Source: Quadrisphaera sp. INWT6 (GTDB taxonomy: Bacteria > Actinomycetota > Actinomycetes > Actinomycetales > Quadrisphaeraceae). Taken from it: a stretch of DNA of 64,000 bases. How positions within the stretch are numbered: the stretch's first letter is position 1; each line of letters starts with the position of its first letter. The DNA lies in the NCBI RefSeq assembly GCF_015390235.1, contig NZ_VUOH01000003.1, positions 62,001 through 126,000 on the forward strand, in the 5' to 3' direction. The notes beneath the pieces were generated by a model that was not told the DNA's origin, made no database searches, and saw only the letters and a list, made by a program, of their open reading frames with translations. Made by a program: the position numbers and the translations under genes. Below are positions 45,849 through 54,512 of this stretch, in pieces.

Positions 45849-47363
45849 GTGACAGACCTGCGCGCCACCACGACCTCCCCCGCCCGCGTCAAGGCCGACG
45901 CCCTCGTCGTCGCCGTGGCCCCCGGCCCGGAGCTGCTCGGCGCCGCGGCGCTGCCCAAGGCCCTGCGCAGCGCGCTGTCCCCCGCAGCGCTGGAGGCCCT
46001 GGGCGCCACCGGCGGGGCCGACCAGGTGCAGCGCATCCCGTCGGGCGGTGCGGTCGCCGCCGACGTCGTCGTGCTCACCGGCACCGGGCCGCTGGCCGGC
46101 TCGGCGCCCTCGGCCGAGCAGCTGCGCCGCGCCGCCGGCGCCGCCGTCCGCACCCTGGCCGGCACCGCGTCGGTGGCCCTGGCCCTGCCGGCCGACGACG
46201 CCGACAGCGCCGTCGCCGTCGCCGAGGGCGCCCTGCTCGGGGCGTACGCCTACCGCGCCCAGCGGTCCCGCACCGCCGAGGCGACCGCGCTGCCCGTGGC
46301 CTCCGTCGAGGTGGTGACGCCGCTCGCCCGCGACCGGGCGCTGTCCGCGCGGGTCCAGCGCGCCGCCGTCCTCGCCGACGCCGTCTCCGCCACCCGCGAC
46401 CTCGTGAACGCCCCGCCGAACGAGCTGTACCCCGAGTCGTTCGCGCAGGCGGCCCGCGACGCCGTCCGCGGCACCCGCGCGACCGTCACCGTCCTCGACG
46501 AGCGGGCGCTCGCCGCCGGCGGCTACGGCGGCATCCTCGGCGTCGGCCAGGGCTCCGAGCGGCCCCCGCGCCTGGTGCGGGTGGAGCACGCCCCGAAGCG
46601 CGGCGGCCGCGTGCCGCACCTGGCCCTGGTGGGCAAGGGCATCACCTTCGACTCCGGCGGCCTGTCGCTGAAGCCCGCCGGCGGCATGGTGACCATGAAG
46701 TGCGACATGGCCGGTGCCGCCGCCGTGCTGGCCGCCGTGGTCGCCGCCGCCCGCCTCGACCTGCCCGTGCGGGTCACCGGCTGGCTCGCCCTCGCCGAGA
46801 ACATGCCCTCGGGCACCGCGCAGCGCCCCTCCGACGTCCTCACCACCCTCGGCGGGCGCACCGTCGAGGTGCTCAACACCGACGCCGAGGGCCGCCTGGT
46901 CCTCGCCGACGCGCTCGTGGCCGCCTGCGAGGAGGGTCCCGACGCCGTCGTCGACGTCGCCACGCTCACCGGCGCCCAGGTGGTGGCCCTCGGCACGCGC
47001 GTCAGCGCTGTAATGGGCGACGACGCCCTGCGCGACCAGGTGCTCGCCGCCGCCGAGCGGGCGGGCGAGCAGTTCTGGCCCATGCCCCTGCCGGAGGAGC
47101 TGCGCGCCAGCCTCGACTCCCCCGTCGCCGACATCGCCAACATCGGCGACCGCAACGGCGGGATGCTCGTCGCGGGGCTGTTCCTGCGGGAGTTCCTGCC
47201 CGGTCGCGCCGGCAACCCCGGGGCGCAGGTGCCGTGGGCGCACCTCGACGTCGCGGGGCCGGCCTTCAACGAGCAGGGCCCCCACGGGTACACCGGCAAG
47301 GGCGGCACCGGCGTGCCCGTGCGCACCCTCGTGGCGCTCGCCGAGGACCTCGCCCAGCGCTGA
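45849..47363 (+). CDS. pepA: Leucyl aminopeptidase (M17)
   Basis: A 504-residue di-metal aminopeptidase. The N-terminal macro-like domain is followed by the catalytic domain: VGKGITFDSGGLSLKPAGGM with the metal-binding Lys and Asp, MKCDMAGAAAV, and the NTDAEGRLVLADAL signature near residue 355, then DVATLTGAQV. It trims peptides, probably as a hexamer. GTG start, leaderless -10. It is the Rv2213 (pepB) position of the conserved locus. The stop overlaps the following SDR start by one base. Confidence 0.93.
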   Translation: MTDLRATTTSPARVKADALVVAVAPGPELLGAAALPKALRSALSPAALEALGATGGADQVQRIPSGGAVAADVVVLTGTGPLAGSAPSAEQLRRAAGAAVRTLAGTASVALALPADDADSAVAVAEGALLGAYAYRAQRSRTAEATALPVASVEVVTPLARDRALSARVQRAAVLADAVSATRDLVNAPPNELYPESFAQAARDAVRGTRATVTVLDERALAAGGYGGILGVGQGSERPPRLVRVEHAPKRGGRVPHLALVGKGITFDSGGLSLKPAGGMVTMKCDMAGAAAVLAAVVAAARLDLPVRVTGWLALAENMPSGTAQRPSDVLTTLGGRTVEVLNTDAEGRLVLADALVAACEEGPDAVVDVATLTGAQVVALGTRVSAVMGDDALRDQVLAAAERAGEQFWPMPLPEELRASLDSPVADIANIGDRNGGMLVAGLFLREFLPGRAGNPGAQVPWAHLDVAGPAFNEQGPHGYTGKGGTGVPVRTLVALAEDLAQR

Positions 47364-48133
47364 TGGTCCTCCAGCTGCCGGCGCACCCGGCACGACCCCT
47401 GCTCGGCGCCAGCGCGCTGGTCACCGGCGGCGCCAGCGGCATCGGGCAGGCGGTCGCCCTCGCCCTGGCCGCCGCCGGCGCCCGGGTGCACGTCGCCGAC
47501 CTCGCCGACGGGGGCGGCGCCGCCACGGCGGCGGCCACCGGCGGCCTGGCGCTGCCCACCGACGTCACCGACCCGGCGGCCGTCGAGGCCGCCGTCGACG
47601 CGGTGGTCGCCGCCGACGGCGCGATCGACGTGCTGGTCAACAACGCCGGCACCTGCGACAACACGGCGAGCCTCGAGGTGCGCGACGACGAGTGGCGGCG
47701 CGTCTTCGCGCTCAACGTCGACGCCGTGTTCTGGGGGTGCCGTGCCGCGGGGCGGCACATGGTGGCGCGCGGCTCCGGGGCGATCGTCAACACCGCCTCC
47801 ATGAGCGCGCGGATCGTCAACCGCCCGCTGCCCCAGGCCTCCTACAACGCCTCGAAGGCCGCCGTCGTGCAGCTGACGCGGAGCCTCGCCGCCGAGTGGG
47901 CGCCCCACGGGGTCCGGGTGAACAGCGTCTCGCCCGGGTACACGGCCACCCCGATGACCAGGGCCGCCCTCGCCGACGACGCGCTGCGCAGCACCTGGGA
48001 GTCGCACACCCCGATGGGCCGGGTGGCCCGGCCCGAGGAGGTCGCCGCCGCGGTGGTGCACCTGGCGAGCCCGGCGGCCTCGTTCACGACCGGGACGGAC
48101 CTGCTGGTCGACGGCGGCTACACGGCCTGGTGA
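47363..48133 (+). CDS. Short-chain dehydrogenase/reductase
   Basis: A 256-residue classical SDR. NAD(P)-binding VTGGASGIGQAVAL near residue 20, NNAGT, the Ser of NTASMSA, and the YNASK of SYNASKAAV give the Asn-Ser-Tyr-Lys tetrad. An acidic Asp (HVADLADG) after strand 2 favours NAD over NADP. The C-terminal GTDLLVDGGYTAW is typical. The substrate is unknown. It is coupled to pepA by the TGATG overlap. Confidence 0.85.
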   Translation: MVLQLPAHPARPLLGASALVTGGASGIGQAVALALAAAGARVHVADLADGGGAATAAATGGLALPTDVTDPAAVEAAVDAVVAADGAIDVLVNNAGTCDNTASLEVRDDEWRRVFALNVDAVFWGCRAAGRHMVARGSGAIVNTASMSARIVNRPLPQASYNASKAAVVQLTRSLAAEWAPHGVRVNSVSPGYTATPMTRAALADDALRSTWESHTPMGRVARPEEVAAAVVHLASPAASFTTGTDLLVDGGYTAW

Positions 48134-48151
48134 CCCGACCTGCGACGGCTC

Positions 48152-48189
48152 GGCGGGTCAGACGGCGGGCGGCGGGTCAGACGGCGGGC
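48152..48189 (-). repeat. Exact 19-bp tandem duplication spanning a stop codon
   Basis: GGCGGGTCAGACGGCGGGC is present twice back to back (48152-48170, 48171-48189), duplicating the stop codon region of the gene at 48177. Confidence 0.9.
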
Positions 48190-48536
48190 TGGGAGCCCGT
48201 GCCGCCCTCCTCGCGCCGCTTGCGCGCCGTCCACTCGCGCATGCGCTGCGGGTAGCCGGTGAGGTTCACGTCGTAGACGGGGATGCCGGTGCGCCGCGCG
48301 AAGTCGCGCGCGGTGGCGGGGTCGGGCACGCGCCGGCGGGTCCACTCGCCGTCGGTGGCGACCAGCAGCAGCGTCGTCGGTGTGACGTTGGTCGCAGGCT
48401 CGACGTAGGCCTCCACACCGACCCGGCTGGCGGCGAACTCGGCCAGGTGCGCCGAGTCCTGGCCCGTGGCCGGTCGGTCGCCGGACGGTCGCCGGGCCGG
48501 GCCGCGGCCCAGCCCCAGGCGCTTGAGGAGACCCAC
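48177..48536 (-). CDS. Conserved actinobacterial protein of unknown function
   Basis: A 119-residue basic protein with the conserved blocks GVEAYVEPATNVTPTTLLLVATDGEWTRRRV, ARDFARRTGIPVYDVNLTGYPQRMREW. I recognise the family from many actinomycetes, next to the lpd/E2 genes, but know no function. The GTG at 48536 has TAGCCT seven bases upstream. The last residues lie inside the 19-bp duplication, so the C-terminus may be recently altered. Confidence 0.8.
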   Translation of the reverse strand: MGLLKRLGLGRGPARRPSGDRPATGQDSAHLAEFAASRVGVEAYVEPATNVTPTTLLLVATDGEWTRRRVPDPATARDFARRTGIPVYDVNLTGYPQRMREWTARKRREEGGTGSQPAV

Positions 48537-48543
48537 GGGGCAC

Positions 48544-48549
48544 AGGCTA
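48544..48549 (-). promoter_or_regulatory. Putative leaderless -10 for the gene at 48177-48536
   Basis: TAGCCT on the minus strand lies seven bases before the GTG at 48536. Confidence 0.45.
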
Positions 48550-48634
48550 GTGGCGTCTGGGAGAGTGGATCCCCTGCGCCGGTGGCAGAGGCCGCTGGTG
48601 CGCCGCAGCAGGCTGAGCGTGGAGGTGGCTCCTG

Positions 48635-50022
48635 GTGACCGAGTCCTCGGACGGACAGGTCTACGACGTCGTGATCCTGGGTGGAGGCAGCGGCGGGTAC
48701 GCCGCGGCGTTCCGCGCCGCCGAGCTCGGCCTCAGCGTCGCGCTCGTGGAGAAGGACAAGCTGGGCGGCACGTGCCTGCACCGCGGGTGCATCCCGACCA
48801 AGGCGCTGCTGCACGCCGCCGAGGTCGCCGACGCCACCCGCGAGAGCGCGCAGTTCGGCGTCAGGGCGACCTTCGAGGGCATCGACATGCCCGCGGTCAA
48901 CAAGTACAAGGACGGCACGATCGGCCGGCTGTACAAGGGCCTGCAGGGCCTGGCCAAGGCGCACAAGCTGACGCTGGTCGAGGGCGAGGGCAGGCTCGTG
49001 GCCCGCGACACCGTCGAGGTCGGCGGCAAGCGCTACCAGGGCCGCAACGTCGTGCTGGCCACCGGCTCCTACTCCCGCTCGCTGCCCGGTCTCGAGGTCG
49101 GCGGCCGGGTCATCACCAGCGAGACCGCGCTCGGCCTCGACCACGTGCCCGACAGCGTGATCATCCTGGGCGGCGGCGTCATCGGCGTCGAGTTCGCCAG
49201 CGCCTGGAAGTCGTTCGGGGCCGACGTCACCATCGTGGAGGCCCTGCCCCGCCTGGTCCCGGTCGAGGACGAGGCCGCCAGCAAGGCCCTCGAGAAGGCG
49301 TTCCGCAAGCGCAAGATCGGCTTCAAGACGGGCGTGCGCTTCTCCGGCGTGACCCAGGACGGCTCCGGCGTCACGGTGTCCCTGGAGTCCGGCGAGGAGC
49401 TCAAGGCCGACTACCTGCTCGTGGCCGTCGGCCGCGGCCCCGTCACCCAGGGCCTGGGCTACGAGGAGCAGGGCGTCACGATCGACCGCGGCTTCGTCAT
49501 CGCCGACGAGCGCCTGCGCACCGGCGTCGACGGCCTCTACGCCGTCGGCGACATCGTCCCCGGCCTGCAGCTGGCCCACCGCGGCTTCGCGCACGGCGTG
49601 TTCGTCGCCGAGGAGATCGCCGGGCTCAACCCCGTTCCGGTCGTCGACTCGGGCATCCCCCGCGTCACCTACTGCGACCCCGAGATCGCCTCCGTGGGCC
49701 TGTCGCAGAAGCAGGCCGAGGAGGCCTACGGCGCCGACCAGGTCGAGGTGCTCGACTACAACCTCGGCGGCAACGGCAAGAGCCAGATCCTCGGCACGCA
49801 GGGCTTCGTCAAGCTCATCCGCCGCAAGGACGGGCCGGTCGTCGGCTTCGTCGCCGTCGGCGCGCGCATGGGCGAGCAGGTGGGCGAGGCCCAGCTGATC
49901 GTCAACTGGGAGGCCTTCCCGAGGAGGTCGCCCAGCTGGTGCACGCCCACCCGACGCAGAACGAGGCCCTGGGCGAGGCGCACCTCGCGCTCGCCGGCAA
50001 GCCCCTGCACTCCCACGCCTGA
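48635..50022 (+). pseudogene. lpd: Dihydrolipoamide dehydrogenase with a one-base frameshift near the 3' end
   Basis: E3 flavoprotein: GGGSGGYAAAFRAAELG FAD loop, redox disulfide in GGTCLHRGCIPTK, NAD loop ILGGGVIGVEFAS. Reading is intact to VNWEAFP (about residue 428), then the frame runs off into [10 protein letters not shown]. The adjacent frame gives [30 protein letters not shown] and a stop at 50022. One G is missing near 49921; restoring it gives 462 residues. The lost part carries the catalytic His-Glu of HPTQNE at the dimer interface. The GTG follows GGAGG. As this gene is normally needed for 2-oxoacid dehydrogenases, an assembly error is likely. Confidence 0.88.
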
Positions 50023-50042
50023 TCGACCGAGGAGAACGAACG

Positions 50043-51961
50043 ATGCCGTCCGTCCAGATGCCGGCTCTCGGCGAGAGCGTCACCGAGGGCACCGTCACCC
50101 GCTGGCTCAAGAACGTCGGTGACACCGTCGAGGTCGACGAGCCCCTGCTCGAGGTCTCCACCGACAAGGTCGACACCGAGATCCCCTCGCCCGTCGCCGG
50201 CACCCTGACCGAGATCCTCGTCCAGGAGGACGAGACCGTCGAGGTCGGTGCCGACCTGGCCGTCATCGGCGACGCCGACGGCGCCGGCTCGGGCGGCGGC
50301 TCCCCGCAGGCCGAGGCCCCGGCGCAGCAGGAGGCCCCGCAGCAGGAGGCCCCGCAGCAGGAGGCGCCGAAGGCGGAGGCCCCGGAGCAGGAGGCCCCGA
50401 AGCCCTCCGGCGGCTCGGGCGGCTCCTCGTCGGGCGGCGACACCTCTCCGGTGACCATGCCCGCGCTCGGCGAGAGCGTGACCGAGGGCACCGTCACCCG
50501 CTGGCTCAAGGGCGTCGGTGACACCGTCGAGGTCGACGAGCCCCTGCTCGAGGTCTCCACCGACAAGGTCGACACGAGATCCCGTCCCCCGTCGCCGGCA
50601 CCCTGGTCGAGATCCTCGTCCAGGAGGACGAGACCGTCGAGGTCGGCGCGAAGCTCGCCCTCGTCGGCTCGGGCGCCGCTGCGTCCGGCGGCTCCTCCGA
50701 CAGCGGCTCGTCGGGCTCGTCGAGCGCGTCCGAGGGCGAGGACCGCGCCGCGGGCTCCCTGGCCGACGAGGTCGAGGAGCGCGCCAAGGCCGAGGGCGAG
50801 TCCCTGGGCAGCGCCGAGCGCGACCAGGCCGAGACCTCGCAGAGCTCGCACTCCGGCGACGACGTGCCCGAGCGCCAGGTGGCCGACGAGGCCCCCGCCA
50901 GCGCCAGCGGCGCCGAGCAGGCCTCGGAGGACTACAACTCCCCCGCCAAGCAGACCGGCGGCCCCGTCACGCCCCCCGTCGACCCGGGCAAGACCGCTCC
51001 GGCGGCCCCGGCCGACGTCTCGGCGTACGTGACCCCGCTCGTGCGCAAGCTGGCCGCGTCCGAGGGCGTCGACCTGTCGAGCGTCAAGGGCACCGGCGTG
51101 GGCGGGCGCATCCGCAAGGAGGACGTGCAGAAGGCCGCCGAGGCCGCCAGGGCGAAGGCGGCGGAGGCCTCGAAGCCCGCCGCTGCTCCGGCGTCGTCCG
51201 GTGCGTCGGCGCCGAAGGCCCCCGCTCCGGTCCAGGTGTCCGCCAAGCGCGGCACCACCGAGAAGATGAGCCGCCTGCGCAAGGTCATCGCCGCGCGCAT
51301 GGTCGAGTCGCTGCAGGTCTCCGCGCAGCTCACGACGGCCGTCGAGGTCGACGTGACGCGCATCGCCAAGCTGCGCGAGCGCGCCAAGGACGCCTTCAAG
51401 GCGCGCGAGGGCGCCTCGCTGAGCTACCTGCCGTTCATCACGCTGGCCTCCGTCGAGGCGCTGAAGCAGTTCCCGCAGGTCAACGCCAGCATCGACGGCG
51501 ACTCCATCGTCTACCACGCCCAGGAGAACGTCGGCATCGCCGTCGACACCGAGCGCGGGCTGCTGGTGCCGGTCATCAAGGACGCCGGCGACCTCAACCT
51601 CGCCGGCATCGCCCGCAAGATCGGCGACCTCGCCAAGCGCACCCGCGACAACAAGGTGACGCCCGACGAGCTCGGCGGTGGCACGTTCACCATCACGAAC
51701 ACCGGCAGCCGCGGCGCCCTGTTCGACACGCCGATCATCAACCAGCCGCAGGTCGCCATCCTGGGCACCGGTGCCGTCGTCAAGCGCCCCGCGGTCATCA
51801 CCGGCCCGGACGGCGACGACGTCATCGCCGTCCGCTCGATGATGTACCTGGCGCTGTCGTACGACCACCGCCTGGTCGACGGCGCCGACGCGGCCCGCTT
51901 CCTCACCGCGCTGAAGGCGCGCCTCGAGGACGGCGCGTTCGAGGCCGAGCTCGGTCTCTGA
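50043..51961 (+). pseudogene. sucB: Dihydrolipoamide acyltransferase (E2) with a one-base frameshift
   Basis: E2 core of a 2-oxoacid dehydrogenase. Two nearly identical lipoyl domains (first at residues 1-75, second from about 138) each carry the lipoylated Lys in EVSTDKVDT, joined by a Gln/Glu/Ala/Pro linker with QQEAP repeats. After the second STDKVDT the frame is lost. One C is missing near 50575 (GACACGAG instead of GACACCGAG as in domain one). The other frame continues with the rest of that domain, the E3-binding domain ([23 protein letters not shown]) and the acyltransferase with YDHRLVDG. The repaired length is 639. It may serve pyruvate or 2-oxoglutarate complexes. Confidence 0.88.
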
Positions 51962-51969
51962 CGCAGCCC

Positions 51970-52872
51970 ATGAGGATCGTCGCCGCCGGGGCCTCCGGCA
52001 TGATCGGTGAGCCGCTCGTCCGGTGGTGGCGGTCCGCGGGGCACGACGTGGTCAGGCTCGTGCGCCGGGCTCCCACCGCACCCGACGAGGTGCAGTGGGA
52101 CCCGGCGTCCGGCCGGCTCGACCCGGCGCTGCTGGGCCGGGTCGACGCGGCGGTCAACCTCGCCGGCGCCGGCGTGGGCGACCACCGCTGGAACGACGAG
52201 TACAAGCGCACCATCGTCGAGTCGCGGACGTCGTCGACGGCGACGCTCGCGCGGGCCCTGGCGCAGCTCGACGAGGCGCCGCGCGTGCTGCTGCAGGGCA
52301 GCGCCAGCGGCTTCTACGGCGACCGCGGCGAGGAGCTGGTCGACGAGGGCTCCAGCGCCGGCCGCGAGTTCCTCGCCGGTGCCTGCGTGGCCTGGGAGGC
52401 CGCGGCCGCGCCGGCGCGGGCTGCGGGCATCCGCACCGTCTCGCTGCGGACCGGGCTCGTCATGGCCTCCAGCGGGGGTGCCTTCGGGCCGCTGCTCCCC
52501 CTGGTCAAGCTCGGGCTCGGGGGGCCGCTCGGCGACGGGCGGGCGTGGTGGTCCTGGATCACCCTCGACGACGAGCTGCGCGCCATCGACCACCTACTGC
52601 ACGCCGACGTCTCGGGCCCGGTGAACCTGGTCGCCCCCGAGCCCGGCCGCAACGCCGACGTCATCGGTGCCCTGGCCCGGGCCAACCACCGCCCCTCGCT
52701 GCTGCCCGTGCCGCGCTTCGCCCTCAAGGCGGCGGTGGGCGAGTTCGCCGAGGAGATCCTGTCCAGCCGGCGCGTGGCGCCGAAGGCCCTCCTGGACAGC
52801 GGCTTCGAGTTCCGGCACCCGGACATCGCCTCCGCTGTCCGGTGGACCCGCGCCGAGGGCTCGCGCTCCTGA
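51970..52872 (+). CDS. TIGR01777-family NAD(P)-binding epimerase-like protein
   Basis: A 300-residue extended SDR-like protein. The Rossmann loop is VAAGASGMIGEPLV near residue 5. The family markers NLAGAGVGDHRWNDEYKRTIVESR, GSASGFYGDRGEELVDE, WEAAAAPARAAGIRTVSLRTGLVM and WSWITLDDELRAIDHLL are present, as is a C-terminal DUF1731-like end (SSRRVAPKALLDSGFEFRHPDI). Its substrate is unknown. It follows E2 directly, as Rv2216 follows Rv2215 in mycobacteria. Confidence 0.88.
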   Translation: MRIVAAGASGMIGEPLVRWWRSAGHDVVRLVRRAPTAPDEVQWDPASGRLDPALLGRVDAAVNLAGAGVGDHRWNDEYKRTIVESRTSSTATLARALAQLDEAPRVLLQGSASGFYGDRGEELVDEGSSAGREFLAGACVAWEAAAAPARAAGIRTVSLRTGLVMASSGGAFGPLLPLVKLGLGGPLGDGRAWWSWITLDDELRAIDHLLHADVSGPVNLVAPEPGRNADVIGALARANHRPSLLPVPRFALKAAVGEFAEEILSSRRVAPKALLDSGFEFRHPDIASAVRWTRAEGSRS

Positions 52873-52899
52873 CCCACCCGGCCCGCGGGCCGCACCACC

Positions 52900-54372
52900 T
52901 CATGCGGCGTCGGCGACCTTCCAGGCGCCGGCGTCGCGCTGCAGGAGGAGCCGTGAGGTCACCGGCGCTGACGCGGCGACCTCGCGGACCCCGTCCGCCG
53001 AGACCACGCGGTGCGCGGAGGCGGCGCTGACCACCTCGACCCAGGTGCCGGCGTCCGTCGTCTGACGGGTCCGGGCCGAGACGACGTCGACGCGCAGGCC
53101 CTGGACCCGGCCGTCCAGGGAGGCGAGCAGCGCGCCGTCGCGCCGCTCCGCGGGCGAGGCCGGCACGTCGACCGCCCCCAGCAGCGCGGCGTCACCGGCG
53201 GCCAGGGCAGCGACGCGGAGGTCGGACAGGGCCGCGACGGCCGCGGCGGGGTCGTCACCGGTGAGGCGCTCGTCGACCGGTGCCGTCGCGGCGCCCGGAG
53301 CGACCACCGCCGGCCCCGGCGCGCGGGTGGCCACGAGCGGCACCACGGCCAGCGGCTCCCCGCCGGGCGGCAGGACCCCCGTCGCGGCGGCGGCTCCCAG
53401 CACGAGCGCCGCTGCGCCCAGCGGGACCAGGGCCCACCGCTCCGGGCGCCGGGCCCACCCGGCGCGCCACCGACCGCGACGCACCGCGCGCTCCAGCGGG
53501 ACCGCCGGGAGGTGCCCCGCGGGTGCGCGCGGCACGAGCGAGCGCAGCGCGTCGGCGTCCAGCGGCTCCGCGGCCGCCAGCTCCCAGCAGGCGCTGGCGA
53601 GCTGCCCCGCGGACGGACGGCTCCCGGCGTCCTCGGCAGCGGCAGCGACCAGGAGGTGGCGGAGCTGCTCGCCCGCTCCTCCGCCAGCCGCCCCACCGCC
53701 GGCCGCCCCACCATCGGCAGCACCGGCACCCGGGACGCCCACAGCCCCCAGAGCGCCCAGGCCGAGGCGGGCGAGCGCCAGCACGTCGTCGCCGGCGCGC
53801 GGCACCGCCTGACCGCCCGGACCGCCGGCCCGCTGCTCGCGGCGCCGGACCTCCGCGCGCCCCCTCGGGGCGGGGCGGGCGGCGCCCCAGCCGAGGAGCA
53901 CCGGCATGCCGCGCTCGTCGACCAGCACGGCGCGGGCGTCGAGCTCCCCGTGCACGAGGCCCTCGTCGTGGAGGGCGGCCAGGGCGCTGCCCAGGCCCGC
54001 CACGAGCACCACGACCTGCCCCGCCGAGAGGGCGGGGCCAGCGGCCAGCAGGTCCGCCAGGCCGCCCACCACCGGCCCGAGCACCTGCACGGCGCCCTCG
54101 CGGCAGCGGACCACCTGCAGCAGGGGCACGAGGTGGGGGTGCGGCAGCGCGCGGCGGCGGGTCGCCTCGTCGAGGGCCGCCAGCGGCGCGGTGGTGCCGC
54201 TCGCCGGGCGGACGCGCTGCACGACGACGGTCCGGTCGTGCTCGTCGACGGCCCACCAGGCGACCGGCCGCCCCGGCGCTCGAGGTGCCACGGGCGCACC
54301 GACCACCAGCCCGGGCACCTCGGGGGCGGAGGGGCCCGTCGGGTCGGGACGGCGTCGGGCGCGGACGATCAC
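52900..54372 (-). CDS. Membrane-anchored pseudokinase-like protein
   Basis: A 490-residue protein with a protein-kinase-like fold at residues about 20-300 lacking catalytic residues. The VAxK Lys position reads VVVQRV, the HxDxxxxN loop reads HGELDARAVLV (Glu for Asp, Ala for Asn) and the DFG position reads LLGWG. A transmembrane helix (about 340-360, WALVPLGAAALVLGAAAATGVL) leads to an extracytoplasmic domain of about 130 residues resembling an NTF2-like sensor. It probably acts as a scaffold or sensor, not an enzyme. The convergent partner is the epimerase gene. Confidence 0.65.
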   Translation of the reverse strand: MIVRARRRPDPTGPSAPEVPGLVVGAPVAPRAPGRPVAWWAVDEHDRTVVVQRVRPASGTTAPLAALDEATRRRALPHPHLVPLLQVVRCREGAVQVLGPVVGGLADLLAAGPALSAGQVVVLVAGLGSALAALHDEGLVHGELDARAVLVDERGMPVLLGWGAARPAPRGRAEVRRREQRAGGPGGQAVPRAGDDVLALARLGLGALGAVGVPGAGAADGGAAGGGAAGGGAGEQLRHLLVAAAAEDAGSRPSAGQLASACWELAAAEPLDADALRSLVPRAPAGHLPAVPLERAVRRGRWRAGWARRPERWALVPLGAAALVLGAAAATGVLPPGGEPLAVVPLVATRAPGPAVVAPGAATAPVDERLTGDDPAAAVAALSDLRVAALAAGDAALLGAVDVPASPAERRDGALLASLDGRVQGLRVDVVSARTRQTTDAGTWVEVVSAASAHRVVSADGVREVAASAPVTSRLLLQRDAGAWKVADAA

Positions 54373-54499
54373 CGGGACACCCTGGCGCGCGGGCCCCCTC
54401 CCCCGCTGGCAGCGGGCGCGCGCCTGTGGACAGCCGGCCGCCCAGCCGCCACCGTCCCGGTGGCCCCGGTGCCGGGGGGCCGCCGCCACCTCCCGCGGG

Positions 54500-54505
54500 T
54501 AGCGT
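54500..54505 (+). promoter_or_regulatory. Putative leaderless -10 for the FAD oxidoreductase gene
   Basis: TAGCGT lies seven bases before the GTG at 54513. Confidence 0.5.
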
Positions 54506-54512
54506 CGCCGGG

